Counted from the stretch's first letter, positions 42,236 through 51,182 are shown. The stretch is DNA of 64,000 nucleotides from Candidatus Melainabacteria bacterium (GCA_017307165.1 JAFKGK010000001.1:248001-312000); one strand, 5' to 3'. The notes: a model not told the origin generated them from the letters alone. Program-made: numbers and translations.

Positions 42236-43297
42236 TTAGAATTGCTCGAGAAATCTCAAATCATTGGTATAAAAATGCCTGATGTCGTTGATGTCGTATT
42301 TGAGCATCGCCAATCTCTCCAGGCCCATGCCAAAAGCAAATCCAGAGTAGATTTCAGGATCTATGCCGGCTTCTTTCAGGACATTCGGGTCGACCATGCC
42401 GCAGCCCAGTAATTCGAGCCAGCCGCGGTTACCGCAAGTGCGGCAGCCTTTGCCCTGGCAAAACGGGCACTGGGAGTCGAGTTCGGCAGACGGTTCGGTA
42501 AAGGGGAAAAAATCAGGACGGAAACGGATATTGAGATCCTTTTTGAAAAGGGCCTTGATAAAGGCTTGCAGAGTGCCTTTCAATTGACCGAATGTCACGT
42601 CTTTGTCGATCAGCAATCCCTCTACCTGGTGAAATAATGGATATTTGCGAGCATTGACCTCTTCGTTTCGATAGACACGACCTGGAGCAATCACGCGAAT
42701 TGGCGGTTTGGTTTTTTCCATTACCCTTACTTGCACAGTGGATGTCTGTGAACGAAGGAGCACGTGCGGTCCAAGATTGGTATAAAAAGTGTCTTGCTCG
42801 TCCCGGGCCGGGTGATTGGCCGGTGTGTTGAGCGAGTCAAAGTTATAATAGTCTGTCTCGATCTCCGGACCATCGACTGTGCTGAAGCCCATCGAATAAA
42901 AAATGGAGATGATCTCTTGTCTGATCTGGCTGAGAGGATGCTCATGTCCTAGAGGCACTCGCCTGCCTGGGGCAGTCACGTCGATGGATTCGCTTGATAG
43001 TTTTGCACTCAAGTGTGCTTCGTAGAGGACTGCTTTGCTCTCTTCGAGTCGGTCTTCGATTTTTTTCTTTTGCTCGTTGACTAGGGCGCCGATCCTCGGT
43101 TTGTCTTCTTTGGGCACGGTGCGCAATAGCTGCATGATTTGAGTAAATGCGCCTTTGCTGCCGAGATAGGCTACACGGCAAGCCTCTAGTGCATCGAGAT
43201 CGTTAGCTTGCTCGATGGCTGTTAAAGCTTTTGTGGTTATCTTTTCAAGCCTCTGATCGATGCTTTCATTGAGGCTTTCTTCGGGCATTTCTGACAT
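42236..43297 (-). CDS. pheS: Phenylalanyl-tRNA synthetase alpha subunit
   Basis: 353 residues, normal length. N-terminal coiled coil (about 1-95), then the class II catalytic core: motif 1 region (GPEIETDYYNFDSLNTPANHP), motif 2 (RVYRNEEVNARKYPLFHQVE) and motif 3 (GMGLERLAML). A Cys cluster CPFCQGKGCRTCGNRGW resembles a zinc site found in some bacterial PheS proteins. Diverges from the nudix gene across a 164-base region. Confidence 0.97.
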   Translation of the reverse strand: MSEMPEESLNESIDQRLEKITTKALTAIEQANDLDALEACRVAYLGSKGAFTQIMQLLRTVPKEDKPRIGALVNEQKKKIEDRLEESKAVLYEAHLSAKLSSESIDVTAPGRRVPLGHEHPLSQIRQEIISIFYSMGFSTVDGPEIETDYYNFDSLNTPANHPARDEQDTFYTNLGPHVLLRSQTSTVQVRVMEKTKPPIRVIAPGRVYRNEEVNARKYPLFHQVEGLLIDKDVTFGQLKGTLQAFIKALFKKDLNIRFRPDFFPFTEPSAELDSQCPFCQGKGCRTCGNRGWLELLGCGMVDPNVLKEAGIDPEIYSGFAFGMGLERLAMLKYDINDIRHFYTNDLRFLEQF

Positions 43298-43374
43298 GTC
43301 TTAGCTCTCTATTTGGTCGATTTGTTTAACTTAGCAAAATATCGTCGATTTGACCTGCAAAAAGCTTGTGCTTG

Positions 43375-43387
43375 TTGCGATTCGCAA
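43375..43387. promoter_or_regulatory. 13-base palindrome between pheS and nudix gene
   Basis: TTGCGA-T-TCGCAA, a perfect dyad around one base, in the divergent intergenic region. It may be an operator. A TTGACA hexamer on the minus strand lies nearby (about 43397-43402), but no matching -10 is clear. Confidence 0.3.
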
Positions 43388-43461
43388 TTTAAAAACAATG
43401 TCAAGCGATTAGAATAAAATTCACTAGATCAGAGAAGGCTATCTAGAACCAGGGAGGCAAA

Positions 43462-43938
43462 ATGGCAAGACTAAGGCACAAAAAGCACCAGCATGCCCCG
43501 AGCATTCCCACCACTCGCATATCAGTCATAGTCGTGGTTGACGGCAAGATCTTGCTAGTCAAGCATCAAAAAGGTCCCAGACAATACTGGGTATTGCCTG
43601 GAGGACGTCTCGAATACGGTGAGACATTTCAAGAGTGCGCAGTGCGCGAGATGCTCGAAGAAACCAATTTGCATGTCGAAGTGCAGGATTTTGTCTTTTT
43701 ATCCGAAGCCATTGCCCCCGATCGTTCGCGGCATATCGTCAATATCTATGTCACAGCCAAGGTCCTGAGCGGCGAGTTAAAACTAGGCGACGAGCCAGTG
43801 CTTGCCGGAGTCGAGTACAAATCTCTCGATGAGATCGATCAACTTACTCTATTTCCTCCCATAGGCAAGACAGTGATCGAGTCGCTGCCCACTGCCACCA
43901 AAGGCAGCATGCGATTTTTAGGCAATCTCTGGGAGTGA
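43462..43938 (+). CDS. Nudix hydrolase
   Basis: 158 residues. Nudix box GGRLEYGETFQECAVREMLE and on to ETNL (48-70) has all catalytic glutamates; the Gly near the box end is Asn. It hydrolyses a nucleoside diphosphate linked to some group X; which one cannot be told. The basic N-terminus (MARLRHKKHQHA) is unusual and may bind nucleic acid. A GGGAGG site stands 6 bases before the ATG. It converges on obg with a 10-base gap. Confidence 0.88.
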   Translation: MARLRHKKHQHAPSIPTTRISVIVVVDGKILLVKHQKGPRQYWVLPGGRLEYGETFQECAVREMLEETNLHVEVQDFVFLSEAIAPDRSRHIVNIYVTAKVLSGELKLGDEPVLAGVEYKSLDEIDQLTLFPPIGKTVIESLPTATKGSMRFLGNLWE

Positions 43939-43948
43939 TCTGCTAGCT

Positions 43949-45313
43949 TTAGGTCATGTCTTCGCCAAAGGTAAACATCACTCCGCCTACTACTACTTCT
44001 TGGCCGAGCTCGATACCTCGAGAGATAAGGTCGTCTATTACGCCGAGATTGCGCAATCTTTGAAAAAGCGCGAAGAGTGACTCGGGGTCTTTTATATCGG
44101 TGACTTGCACCCAGCGGTCGGGGCGATCGCCCTCGACGTAGAAAACGTCTTTTTTGCGATAGATTTCGTAGGTCGATTCACCGTGATAGTAGGCAGCTTC
44201 GTCTTTTTCTAGTGGCACATCTGGTGCCTCTGCCTCGAGCGCCTTGATTTGGCTGATGGCATGACCGCATGTGGAGATCAGCTCCTCTAGATTGACACGT
44301 GATCCGGCGGATATAACGTAGACGATCTCAGGCAATTTGATGCGCTTATTTTTTTCCGCTAGATCAAAGATATCCTGGCCATTGATAAAGGCCAGCACAT
44401 CTTGTTTGATCTGTTGTGCCTCTTGGGGATCTATTAATTCGCTTTTGTTGAGGGCGATCACCGTCGGCAAATTGGCAAATAGATCGCTGTATAGCCTTAG
44501 CTCCCGAGCTATGGTGACTAGATCGTCGTGCAAAGTCTCTGATGTGATATCGGCCATATGGATGAGCAATCTGGTGCGCTCCAGGTGTTGCAAAAACTTG
44601 TGCCCCAGGCCGATGCCCTCGCTTGCTCCCTCGATCAGCCCAGGCACATCGGCTAAAACAAAACCATCTCCGTTCTGGAGCTTGACTACGCCAAGATTGG
44701 GCTCTAGAGTCGAAAAAGGATAATCGGCTATCTTTGGACGTGCTCTTGTCACCGCGGCTAGCAGTGTTGATTTGCCTGCATTAGGCAGGCCTACGATGCC
44801 CACATCCGCTAGCAACTTGAGAGTCAACTGCAGTGTACGTTGAATGCCCGGTTGACCCGGCTCGCAATAATGTGGTGCTCTTTTGGTGGCAGTAGCCAAC
44901 TCTGTGTTGCCTTTGCCGCCAATGCCGCCTTCGGCGATGAGTACTTTTTGACCATCTTGGGTCAGGTCGGCAACTATCTTTTGTGTGGAAAGATCGCGAA
45001 TGCAAGTACCTATCGGTACCTTGATGATCAAATCTTTGCCTGCCTTGCCGTGGCGATTTTTGCTGCCGCCTTTGTCTCCGTGGTCGGCTTCGAATGTACG
45101 GTTGAATCTAAAATCGACCAGAGTGTTGAGGTCCTTAGTGGCAAGAAAGTAAACGCTGCCGCCTCTGCCGCCATTTCCGCCCGCTGGTCCACCCATCGGC
45201 TCGTACTTTTCGCGGCGCCAATTGACGGTGCCATGGCCACCATCTCCTGATCTGACTTCTATTTCTACTTGATCGATAAACTGAGACACTTTTGTATATC
45301 CTGGATAATCCAT
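43949..45313 (-). CDS. obg: GTPase Obg (CgtA)
   Basis: 454 residues; essential GTPase of 50S ribosome assembly and stress control. Glycine-rich Obg fold (GDGGHG, GGNGGRGG, up to about 165), G domain with P-loop GLPNAGKST (175-183), DVPGLIEGASEG, and NKSE; C-terminal OCT domain (about 360-430). The start is about ten residues longer than many Obg proteins (MDYPGYTKVS before QFIDQVEIEV), but no later ATG fits. AAGGGA lies upstream. Confidence 0.97.
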   Translation of the reverse strand: MDYPGYTKVSQFIDQVEIEVRSGDGGHGTVNWRREKYEPMGGPAGGNGGRGGSVYFLATKDLNTLVDFRFNRTFEADHGDKGGSKNRHGKAGKDLIIKVPIGTCIRDLSTQKIVADLTQDGQKVLIAEGGIGGKGNTELATATKRAPHYCEPGQPGIQRTLQLTLKLLADVGIVGLPNAGKSTLLAAVTRARPKIADYPFSTLEPNLGVVKLQNGDGFVLADVPGLIEGASEGIGLGHKFLQHLERTRLLIHMADITSETLHDDLVTIARELRLYSDLFANLPTVIALNKSELIDPQEAQQIKQDVLAFINGQDIFDLAEKNKRIKLPEIVYVISAGSRVNLEELISTCGHAISQIKALEAEAPDVPLEKDEAAYYHGESTYEIYRKKDVFYVEGDRPDRWVQVTDIKDPESLFALFQRLRNLGVIDDLISRGIELGQEVVVGGVMFTFGEDMT

Positions 45314-45443
45314 TTGATTATCCCTTAAATCAAAACGGTAATTATCTTAGATTTTATATATACTTGACCTCAAATCTGTTTGGATTACCTCTGGTTCGTG
45401 GCATCAACAATTTGGGCCAGGACATTCACAAAGGAGTACACCC

Positions 45444-45668
45444 TTGGAAGAGAGAATCACCATTCACGAAAAAGCACGTGGAGAGACCATTAACGTCTAC
45501 ATCGGCGAATATCGTGGCACCAAGTATCTGCACATCCGTGAGTGGTACGTAGACAAAAACCAAGAAGAGCAACCCACCAAAAAAGGCGTCGCACTGCCTA
45601 TCGACAAGATCGAAGCTCTCAAAGAAGCAATCGATAGACTGGTACCCCAGGCCGAAAAAGCCGAATAA
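45444..45668 (+). CDS. PC4/YdbC-like ssDNA-binding protein
   Basis: 74 residues, starting at TTG with a strong AAGGAG seven bases upstream. The pattern ITIHEKARGETINVYIGEYR, then LHIREWYVD, KKGVALPIDKIEALKEAID matches the transcriptional coactivator PC4 domain, a small beta-sheet-plus-helix dimer that binds single-stranded DNA. In bacteria such proteins (for example YdbC) are thought to act in transcription or repair. It is followed by the M23 peptidase gene after 22 bases and is divergent from obg. Confidence 0.8.
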   Translation: MEERITIHEKARGETINVYIGEYRGTKYLHIREWYVDKNQEEQPTKKGVALPIDKIEALKEAIDRLVPQAEKAE

Positions 45669-45690
45669 ACACAGAGTGCAAGCTTAGACA

Positions 45691-46617
45691 ATGTCCTATA
45701 AATCTCTGCCGGCAACCTTCGCCGCTCTGCTCCTGGCTCAGTGCCTGGGCCTTGTCCATCTTGGGTCTGATAATATCTGCCCTGTGCAAGCAGCCTTTGC
45801 TGCCGATTCGGCAGGGGACGCAAATGCAATCAGACTATCCACTACTCGGATAAAGCAGGGTGAGGTTTTTCAACTTGCCGTCGATGCCGATGCACTGGGA
45901 TTGACCAACGACTCTGATGTGCCACCACCGGTGGAGTTTCTTGGTCAAAGTTACAAGTTGTTCGTGGTGCCGGATCATGCTTCGGGCAAAAAGGTTTTTC
46001 AGGCGCTCATAGGTGTGCCGGTCGTCGAAAAGGCAGGTGCTCGCACTGTTACGGTCGGTTCTCTCAGTCGTCAGCTAAGCGTGATACCTGCTGGGTATCC
46101 CGTTCAGAGATTGACGCTTCCTCCTTCCAAAAACAATTTCAACATGGCTTTCGGCGAAGAAGAAGCTATGAATAAAGCCAAAGGGACAGTCTCCGAAGAA
46201 AGGTTGTGGCAGGGTAATTTTTCTCACCCATCCAAGGCCAGGCAGTCATCAGGATTTGGCATCAGGCGGATCGTAAACGGCAAGTTGCTGGATGATTATT
46301 TTCATTCTGGTTTAGACTACGCAGGTTTTACCGGCAGTCCGATTACTGCATGCGCACCGGGCAAGGTAATACTCGCCAAAACGGGCGTATTTAAATTGCA
46401 TGGCAATACAGTCGCAATAGATCACGGGCAGGGCGTCGTCTCCATCTACATCCACATGCAAAAAATAGAGGTCAAACTCGGCGATCGAGTATCTCAGGGC
46501 CAAAAGATAGGTACAATCGGGCAGACCGGTAGGGCTAATGGACCTCACCTGCATTTCAGCATCTATTGCAACAAGACAGCGTGCAATCCCAATCAATGGT
46601 ACAAAGCAGCGTTTTAA
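45691..46617 (+). CDS. Exported M23 (LytM-type) metallopeptidase
   Basis: 308 residues. Signal peptide (FAALLLAQCLGLVHL... AAFAAD), an N-terminal beta domain (about 45-140, IRLSTTRIKQGEVFQLAVD), then the M23 domain. The zinc ligands H205 and D209 are in FHSGLDYAG and H288 in GPHLHF, with H255 in SIYIHM as the remaining active-site His; all are present, so it should be active on peptidoglycan cross-bridges. A Cys pair in the last 25 residues (YCNKTACNPNQW) may form a disulfide. Ends just before a bidirectional terminator shared with sepF. Confidence 0.9.
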   Translation: MSYKSLPATFAALLLAQCLGLVHLGSDNICPVQAAFAADSAGDANAIRLSTTRIKQGEVFQLAVDADALGLTNDSDVPPPVEFLGQSYKLFVVPDHASGKKVFQALIGVPVVEKAGARTVTVGSLSRQLSVIPAGYPVQRLTLPPSKNNFNMAFGEEEAMNKAKGTVSEERLWQGNFSHPSKARQSSGFGIRRIVNGKLLDDYFHSGLDYAGFTGSPITACAPGKVILAKTGVFKLHGNTVAIDHGQGVVSIYIHMQKIEVKLGDRVSQGQKIGTIGQTGRANGPHLHFSIYCNKTACNPNQWYKAAF

Positions 46618-46620
46618 AAT

Positions 46621-46648
46621 AAAAAGGGTCGGCGAGCCGACCCTTTTT
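46621..46648. terminator. Bidirectional terminator between M23 peptidase and sepF
   Basis: Perfect 12-bp stem (46621-46632 with 46637-46648), loop CGAG, A-run on one side and T-run on the other. It serves both convergent genes. Confidence 0.85.
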
Positions 46649-46668
46649 TAATTGCCTTAAACCCGAGA

Positions 46669-47187
46669 TTAGAGAGTCTGGGGTTTGTTCCAGAATGCTT
46701 CTTTGACCATCTTGGACGAGGCCGACTCGGCGTTGATAGTGACCGACGAAGGGGCAAAGAGAAATACTCCGTCGCCGATTCTTTGTTGGTGACCATCGAT
46801 AGCCCAGCAGGCGCCCGACAAAAAGTCGACTACGCGTTGTGAGTTTTCGTTGTCGAGCATATGGAGATTGAGAAGGACCGACTTGCGGTTTCTCAAGTGC
46901 TCAACTATGTCGATTGATTCCTCAAACTGGCGCGGCTCGATAACGAGCACTTCGGATACGGGCTGAGCATTTGGGTGCTCGAGCACTTTAGCACCATGAT
47001 TGGTGGTGACCGTCGCCTGGTGTCTGACGCTTTTGACCGGTTCTTGTACTACCGGATCGAGTGCCAACTGTCCATTTGTAGCGTACACGTCATCGGAAGT
47101 CTCGAAGAGATCTTCGAAGTCTTCCCGCTCGTAGTTATCTGCGGGGCCAAACCAGAAACTTTTGAACTTTTGTACGATGCTGCTCAC
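46669..47187 (-). CDS. sepF: Cell division protein SepF
   Basis: 172 residues. SepF anchors FtsZ to the membrane in Gram-positives and Cyanobacteria, in place of FtsA/ZipA. The N-terminal amphipathic membrane-binding helix is likely SSIVQKFKSFWFG. An acidic linker follows, then the conserved domain with VLVIEPRQFEESIDIVEHLR, RKSVLLNLHMLD, VVDFLSGACWAIDG and GDGVFLFAPSSVTI. The start is GTG with a strong GGAGGAAAG site. It follows yggS after 100 bases, a widely kept order. Confidence 0.95.
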   Translation of the reverse strand: MSSIVQKFKSFWFGPADNYEREDFEDLFETSDDVYATNGQLALDPVVQEPVKSVRHQATVTTNHGAKVLEHPNAQPVSEVLVIEPRQFEESIDIVEHLRNRKSVLLNLHMLDNENSQRVVDFLSGACWAIDGHQQRIGDGVFLFAPSSVTINAESASSKMVKEAFWNKPQTL

Positions 47188-47287
47188 TACTTTCCTCCTT
47201 ACCCTTCGGTCGCGCCTTGCGTAATAAAAACTGAAACCCTATTTCCTAAATCCAACAAACAACGTGAGAGAAAAACTTTTGTGTGGC

Positions 47288-47977
47288 TCAATTGCCAAAT
47301 ATCGCTCGACCTAGTCGTATCATCGTCGAGCCTTGCTCGACGGCTTGACGCCAGTCGTCGCTCATGCCCATCGAGAGTTGAGCTAGAGGCAGGTCGTATC
47401 GAGCCGAGAGTCGATCGCGCAAAGCCTTGAGCCCGGCAAAGCATTTTTGCGCAGTCGATCGGTCTGCATCGAAGGGGGTGATGGTCATCAGGCCTTCGAG
47501 TTTGAGATTGGTGAGACTCATGAGAGAGGGCATCTCTCTTTCTAGTTGATCGGCGGTAAAACCACCCTTAGCGTCATCAGCCTCTATCTTAACCTGCAAC
47601 AAAATAGATTGCTCGATACCGCGTTCTTTGGCAACACGATCTATATCGGCTGCCAGGCGCAGTGAATCAACTGAATGAATGAGTGAAAATCGGCCGACCA
47701 CTTGTTTGACCTTATTGGTCTGCAAGTGACCGATAAAATGCCAATGACTATTTTGCTCTATCTGCGGTGGCATGACTTCGCGTTTTTTGAGGGCAGCTTG
47801 TACGCGACTCTCGCCAAAGTGATTGACACCACATGCGAAGGCATCACCAATCTGATCAATGGTGGCGTTTTTGGTGACAGCGATCAGCTGTACAGCGCCA
47901 TAATTACTCAGATTTTCTCTCACTTTGGCGATGTTTACAGCCACTGCGGAGTTTCCTTGCGGGGGGAGGGGCGACAT
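47288..47977 (-). CDS. PLP homeostasis protein YggS/PipY
   Basis: 229 residues, alanine-racemase-like barrel without known catalysis, involved in pyridoxal phosphate balance. PLP Lys36 is in LIAVTKNATIDQI; NHFGESRVQ, WHFIGHLQTNKVK and LSMGMSDDWRQAVEQGSTMI are the family blocks. Close neighbour of sepF, as in Cyanobacteria and Firmicutes. A short ORF overlaps the start. No clear ribosome-binding site precedes the ATG. Confidence 0.95.
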   Translation of the reverse strand: MSPLPPQGNSAVAVNIAKVRENLSNYGAVQLIAVTKNATIDQIGDAFACGVNHFGESRVQAALKKREVMPPQIEQNSHWHFIGHLQTNKVKQVVGRFSLIHSVDSLRLAADIDRVAKERGIEQSILLQVKIEADDAKGGFTADQLEREMPSLMSLTNLKLEGLMTITPFDADRSTAQKCFAGLKALRDRLSARYDLPLAQLSMGMSDDWRQAVEQGSTMIRLGRAIFGN

Positions 47978-48060
47978 GTGTCTTTTGCCATTATCAGTCG
48001 GCGGATTTGTTGGTCGGTGGCATCAAATGTGATGTCACCTTCGACGCCTACTATTAACAC
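47935..48060 (-). CDS. Possible 41-residue leader ORF overlapping yggS
   Basis: GTG-initiated frame reading MLIVGVEGDITFDATDQQIR and ending inside yggS in a different frame. Its first 28 codons look like real coding sequence by composition. TTGACA lies about 27 bases upstream on the same strand. No ribosome-binding site is visible. It may be a small protein translated ahead of yggS or the trace of an older upstream gene; it does not resemble PipX. Confidence 0.3.
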   Translation of the reverse strand: MLIVGVEGDITFDATDQQIRRLIMAKDTCRPSPRKETPQWL

Positions 48061-48252
48061 TCGGATAGTATATGTTTGTCAAGGCTCCAGAGAAAATTTA
48101 TCTTAGCCACGGTGCCCATGTGGTGGCTTGCCAGTGGGTTGAAAGTATATGTGCGAGTGATAAACAGTGACGCATTGTTGCTGTTTAACTTGACTGGAAT
48201 TGTTGCTTATCGGGCATACCGAGCAAAATATCCGACGTAAGACTAATATTTT

Positions 48253-49107
48253 TTAGTCTTGTATTTTGTTTGCTGCAAAAGTCACCGCAGATAGTGCTAC
48301 CACCGCCGCTGTCTCTGCGCGGAGGATGTTGTCTCCTAAACGAGCAAGTTTGGCTCCTTTATCGATAAAAGAGCTAGACTCTACATCGGTGATACCACCT
48401 TCGGGGCCAAGAAATATATGCAATCGGTTTTGCTCAGCGGGTTGATGGTTGTAAAGTAGTGAGGCCATATCCGGTGCATTGGCTCTCTCATGCAGCAAAA
48501 TCATCAGACCGCGATCGCTGCCGGCGTCATCTAGGGCTTGTTGCCAGGTATTTGCCTGGTGGATGATGGGCAGTCTGACACGGCGGGATTGTTCGGCGGC
48601 CTCGCGACAAATGGCAGACCACCGATCGATTCTCTTTTGATAATTTTCCGCTTTGTATTGCGATCTTTCGTATTGAGTGGGCACAATTTCGTCAACACCG
48701 AGCTCTGTTAATTTTTCGAGAGCCATTTCAAATCTTGCTGGTTTGATCAATGGCATGTAGATGCGGCTAACAAATCTGGCTGGATTTGCGCTTTCCTCTT
48801 GAAAATGCTCTAGCAGCTCGAAAGCAATGCTTGTCGACTTGCATCTTGAAGACATGTTGGGAGATAGCCTGGCCGTCCACATCCGGCCGTCTCCTGGTAA
48901 TAGCACTAGTTGAGCTCTGGGTGGTTCCTGGTCATTTGGGGCAGCTTTTAGACGGAGCACTTTTTCGATTTGATGCTTGAGCTCTGCATTGTCAATCGAG
49001 ATTGAATCATTCTCAACTTGGTCGATCGGCCAATCGATAAAAAAGCGAGGAAGTCTATGGTCGGGCGCGTCCGCCTCGTCCTGGATAATTATCTGATCGC
49101 TTGACAT
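48253..49107 (-). CDS. rsmE: 16S rRNA (uracil-1498-N3)-methyltransferase RsmE
   Basis: 284 residues. SPOUT methyltransferase with a trefoil knot. Signature parts: LPRFFID N-terminal PUA-like domain, SRIYMPLIKPARFEMALEKL, TELGVDEIVPTQYERSQY, ICREAAEQSRRVRLP, and the knot IFLGPEGGITDVE. I chose the ATG at 49107, which has AAGGAAGC six bases upstream and gives family length; the frame open to 49416 would add 100 residues that run into the accD leader. The final codons and stop sit in a 7-bp inverted repeat (48239-48260). Confidence 0.95.
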   Translation of the reverse strand: MSSDQIIIQDEADAPDHRLPRFFIDWPIDQVENDSISIDNAELKHQIEKVLRLKAAPNDQEPPRAQLVLLPGDGRMWTARLSPNMSSRCKSTSIAFELLEHFQEESANPARFVSRIYMPLIKPARFEMALEKLTELGVDEIVPTQYERSQYKAENYQKRIDRWSAICREAAEQSRRVRLPIIHQANTWQQALDDAGSDRGLMILLHERANAPDMASLLYNHQPAEQNRLHIFLGPEGGITDVESSSFIDKGAKLARLGDNILRAETAAVVALSAVTFAANKIQD

Positions 49108-49163
49108 GCTGCTTCCTTTGCGCAATGTATTGAAAGGCGTTAAGCTAAAAAGCCCTATCTGCC

Positions 49164-49182
49164 TGCATTGCAGTGTATAATG
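49164..49182 (+). promoter_or_regulatory. -10 element and small dyad upstream of accD
   Basis: Perfect TATAAT at 49177-49182, about 50 bases before the accD ATG, with no good -35. A dyad CTGC-ATT-GCAG (49164-49174) lies just before it, where a regulator of fatty-acid synthesis could bind. Confidence 0.4.
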
Positions 49183-49233
49183 CCCTGCTCGGAGTGGGCA
49201 ATATCCAAGTTCAATATAGGATTTTTGATCTTC

Positions 49234-50130
49234 ATGGACCTCAAAGAATGGTTTGCTAATCGAAAGAACCGCAAAGAAAACAAAGAAGTGGCCAAGCAAC
49301 CGATGCCTGACGAAGAGTATTGCGCTCTCTGGACCCAGTGCTTTCAGTGCCGCGAATACTTGTACACTCGCGATCTGCGTCAAAATCAATTGGTCTGTCC
49401 TAAGTGTCACTATCATTTTCGCTGCGGTGCACTGGATCGCATCGAATACACCGCTGATGCTGGCAGCTTTAAAGAGATCGATGCCGAGATGCAGTCATCG
49501 GATCCCCTCAATTTTATTGATACCGAAGCCTATCCGCGCCGGCAAGAAGAAGCCAGTCGTAAATCTGGCCTCAAAGAGGCCGTCATCACAGGTGTCTGCA
49601 CGATTGGGGGCAATCCTTGTGCCATTGGATGCATGGATTTTGGTCACTTTGGTGGATCTATGGGCTCGGTCGTCGGCGAAAAAGTCACGCGCATTACAGA
49701 ATACGCCAAGCAAAACCATCTGCCTTTGATCATCGTCTCCAGCTCTGGCGGTGCGCGCATGCAAGAAGGCATCCTGAGTTTGATGCAGTTAGCCAAGACC
49801 AGCTCTGCTCTCAAAGACTTTAGTGAGGCCGGCGGGCTGTACATATCTCTCTTGAGCGAGCCGACATTTGGTGGTGTCACTGCCAGCTTTGCCATGCTTG
49901 GTGATGTGATCATCGCTGAACCTGGCGCACGCATCGGTTTTGCTGGGCGTCGAGTGATCGAGCAGACTATCAGACAAAAGTTGCCTTCTGATTTTCAAAC
50001 TGCCGAATACTTGCTTAAACATGGGCAGGTAGATATGGTCGTGGACAGAGGCCAGTTAAAGGATCGTCTGGCCAGTCTCATCGCATTTCATGCCAGAGCC
50101 AGGACTAGATCCAGAGCGCAAGCAGTTTAA
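49234..50130 (+). CDS. accD: Acetyl-CoA carboxylase carboxyltransferase beta subunit
   Basis: 298 residues. With AccA it transfers CO2 from biotin to acetyl-CoA, the first step of fatty-acid synthesis. The zinc ribbon has Cys36/Cys39/Cys55/Cys58 (CFQC and CPKC). Then comes the crotonase-like core: DFGHFGGSMGSVVGEKV, SSSGGARMQEG, SEPTFGGVTASFAMLGD and IGFAGRRVIEQTI. I use the ATG at 49234 (MDLKEWF), matching the family start; an upstream ATG at 49168 adds unrelated residues. Gene accA follows after 50 bases. Confidence 0.97.
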   Translation: MDLKEWFANRKNRKENKEVAKQPMPDEEYCALWTQCFQCREYLYTRDLRQNQLVCPKCHYHFRCGALDRIEYTADAGSFKEIDAEMQSSDPLNFIDTEAYPRRQEEASRKSGLKEAVITGVCTIGGNPCAIGCMDFGHFGGSMGSVVGEKVTRITEYAKQNHLPLIIVSSSGGARMQEGILSLMQLAKTSSALKDFSEAGGLYISLLSEPTFGGVTASFAMLGDVIIAEPGARIGFAGRRVIEQTIRQKLPSDFQTAEYLLKHGQVDMVVDRGQLKDRLASLIAFHARARTRSRAQAV

Positions 50131-50180
50131 GTCCTAATGCAAGACATTACATAGATAGAAAAATTTGGAGTAGAGCCAAG

Positions 50181-51158
50181 ATGGCAACCGGAGAAAAAAA
50201 ACCGATCCCTCTCGAGTTTGAGCAACCGCTAGCGGTGCTTGCCCAACAGATCGAAGCGCTCGAAGTACAGCTCAACGATAATCCGGAGCTCGAAGGCGAT
50301 CTGGAGAGGATGCAGGAGCAATATAGGTCGCTCAAAAGATCCTTATATACAAATCTGCGCCCTATCGATCATCTAGCGATTGCCAGGCATCAACAGAGGC
50401 CGTACACACGAGATTATCTGGGGCATTGGGATCCAAATTGGATCGAGATGCATGGTGATCGCAAAGGTATGGACGATGCTGCCATGGTATGCGGTCTGGT
50501 ACAGATGGATGACCTGCAAGTGATAGTAATTGGCACTCAGAAGGGCCGGGCCATCAAAGAAAAGCAGCAGTGCAATTTTGGAATGCCCCAACCCGAAGGT
50601 TACAGAAAGGCCCTCCGCTTGATCAAGCATGCCGAAAAATTTGGTCTGCCCATCGTTACTTTGATCGATACTCCTGGTGCCTATCCTGGTCTTTCGGCAG
50701 AAGAGCACAATCAAGCCCAGGCCATTGCAGAAAATCTCTTTGAATTGTCAGCCGTGACAGTACCAGTGGTGGCCGCTGTAACTGGAGAAGGTGGCTCGGG
50801 CGGTGCTCTGGCTATCGGTGTTGCTAATCGCATCATCATGCTCGAGCATTCAGTCTATTCTGTCATTTCTCCCGAAGGTTGTGCCTCCATTCTCTGGCGC
50901 TCCAACGATAAGGTATCCGATGCCTGCCAGGCCATGAAGATGACGGCTCGCGAAATCCTCAATCTAGGTGTCATCGATGAAGTGGTAGAAGAGCCCCTTG
51001 GCGGTGCGCACCATGACTATGCAGGCGCTGCCGCAAATCTCAAGCAAGCTCTGGTCAAGCATCTCAAAGAGCTCGAGGATCTTGGGCAAAAACAAGGCCG
51101 AGACGCGATCAGGCGGGACAGACAAAACAAGTTCCGTTTATTTGGAGCACATGGCTAG
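50181..51158 (+). CDS. accA: Acetyl-CoA carboxylase carboxyltransferase alpha subunit
   Basis: 325 residues. N-terminal helical part (LEFEQPLAVLAQQIEALE), then the core with YTRDYLGHWDPNWIEMHGDR, FGMPQPEGYRKALRL, DTPGAYPGLSAEEHNQAQ, GEGGSGGALAIGVANRI and SVISPEGCASILWR. A GGAG site lies before the ATG. The accD-accA pair is contiguous, so the two carboxyltransferase subunits are probably made in step. Confidence 0.97.
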   Translation: MATGEKKPIPLEFEQPLAVLAQQIEALEVQLNDNPELEGDLERMQEQYRSLKRSLYTNLRPIDHLAIARHQQRPYTRDYLGHWDPNWIEMHGDRKGMDDAAMVCGLVQMDDLQVIVIGTQKGRAIKEKQQCNFGMPQPEGYRKALRLIKHAEKFGLPIVTLIDTPGAYPGLSAEEHNQAQAIAENLFELSAVTVPVVAAVTGEGGSGGALAIGVANRIIMLEHSVYSVISPEGCASILWRSNDKVSDACQAMKMTAREILNLGVIDEVVEEPLGGAHHDYAGAAANLKQALVKHLKELEDLGQKQGRDAIRRDRQNKFRLFGAHG

Positions 51159-51182
51159 GTCGGCTTAAAGGAAGCTTCCAAA

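Noticed and set aside
48239-48260. Hairpin at the rsmE stop as a terminator
   Set aside because: Only a 7-bp AT-rich stem, and on the rsmE strand no T run follows it.
49108-49416. N-terminal extension of RsmE
   Set aside because: It would exceed family length by ~100 residues, run through the accD leader, and ignore a strong ribosome-binding site at the ATG at 49107.
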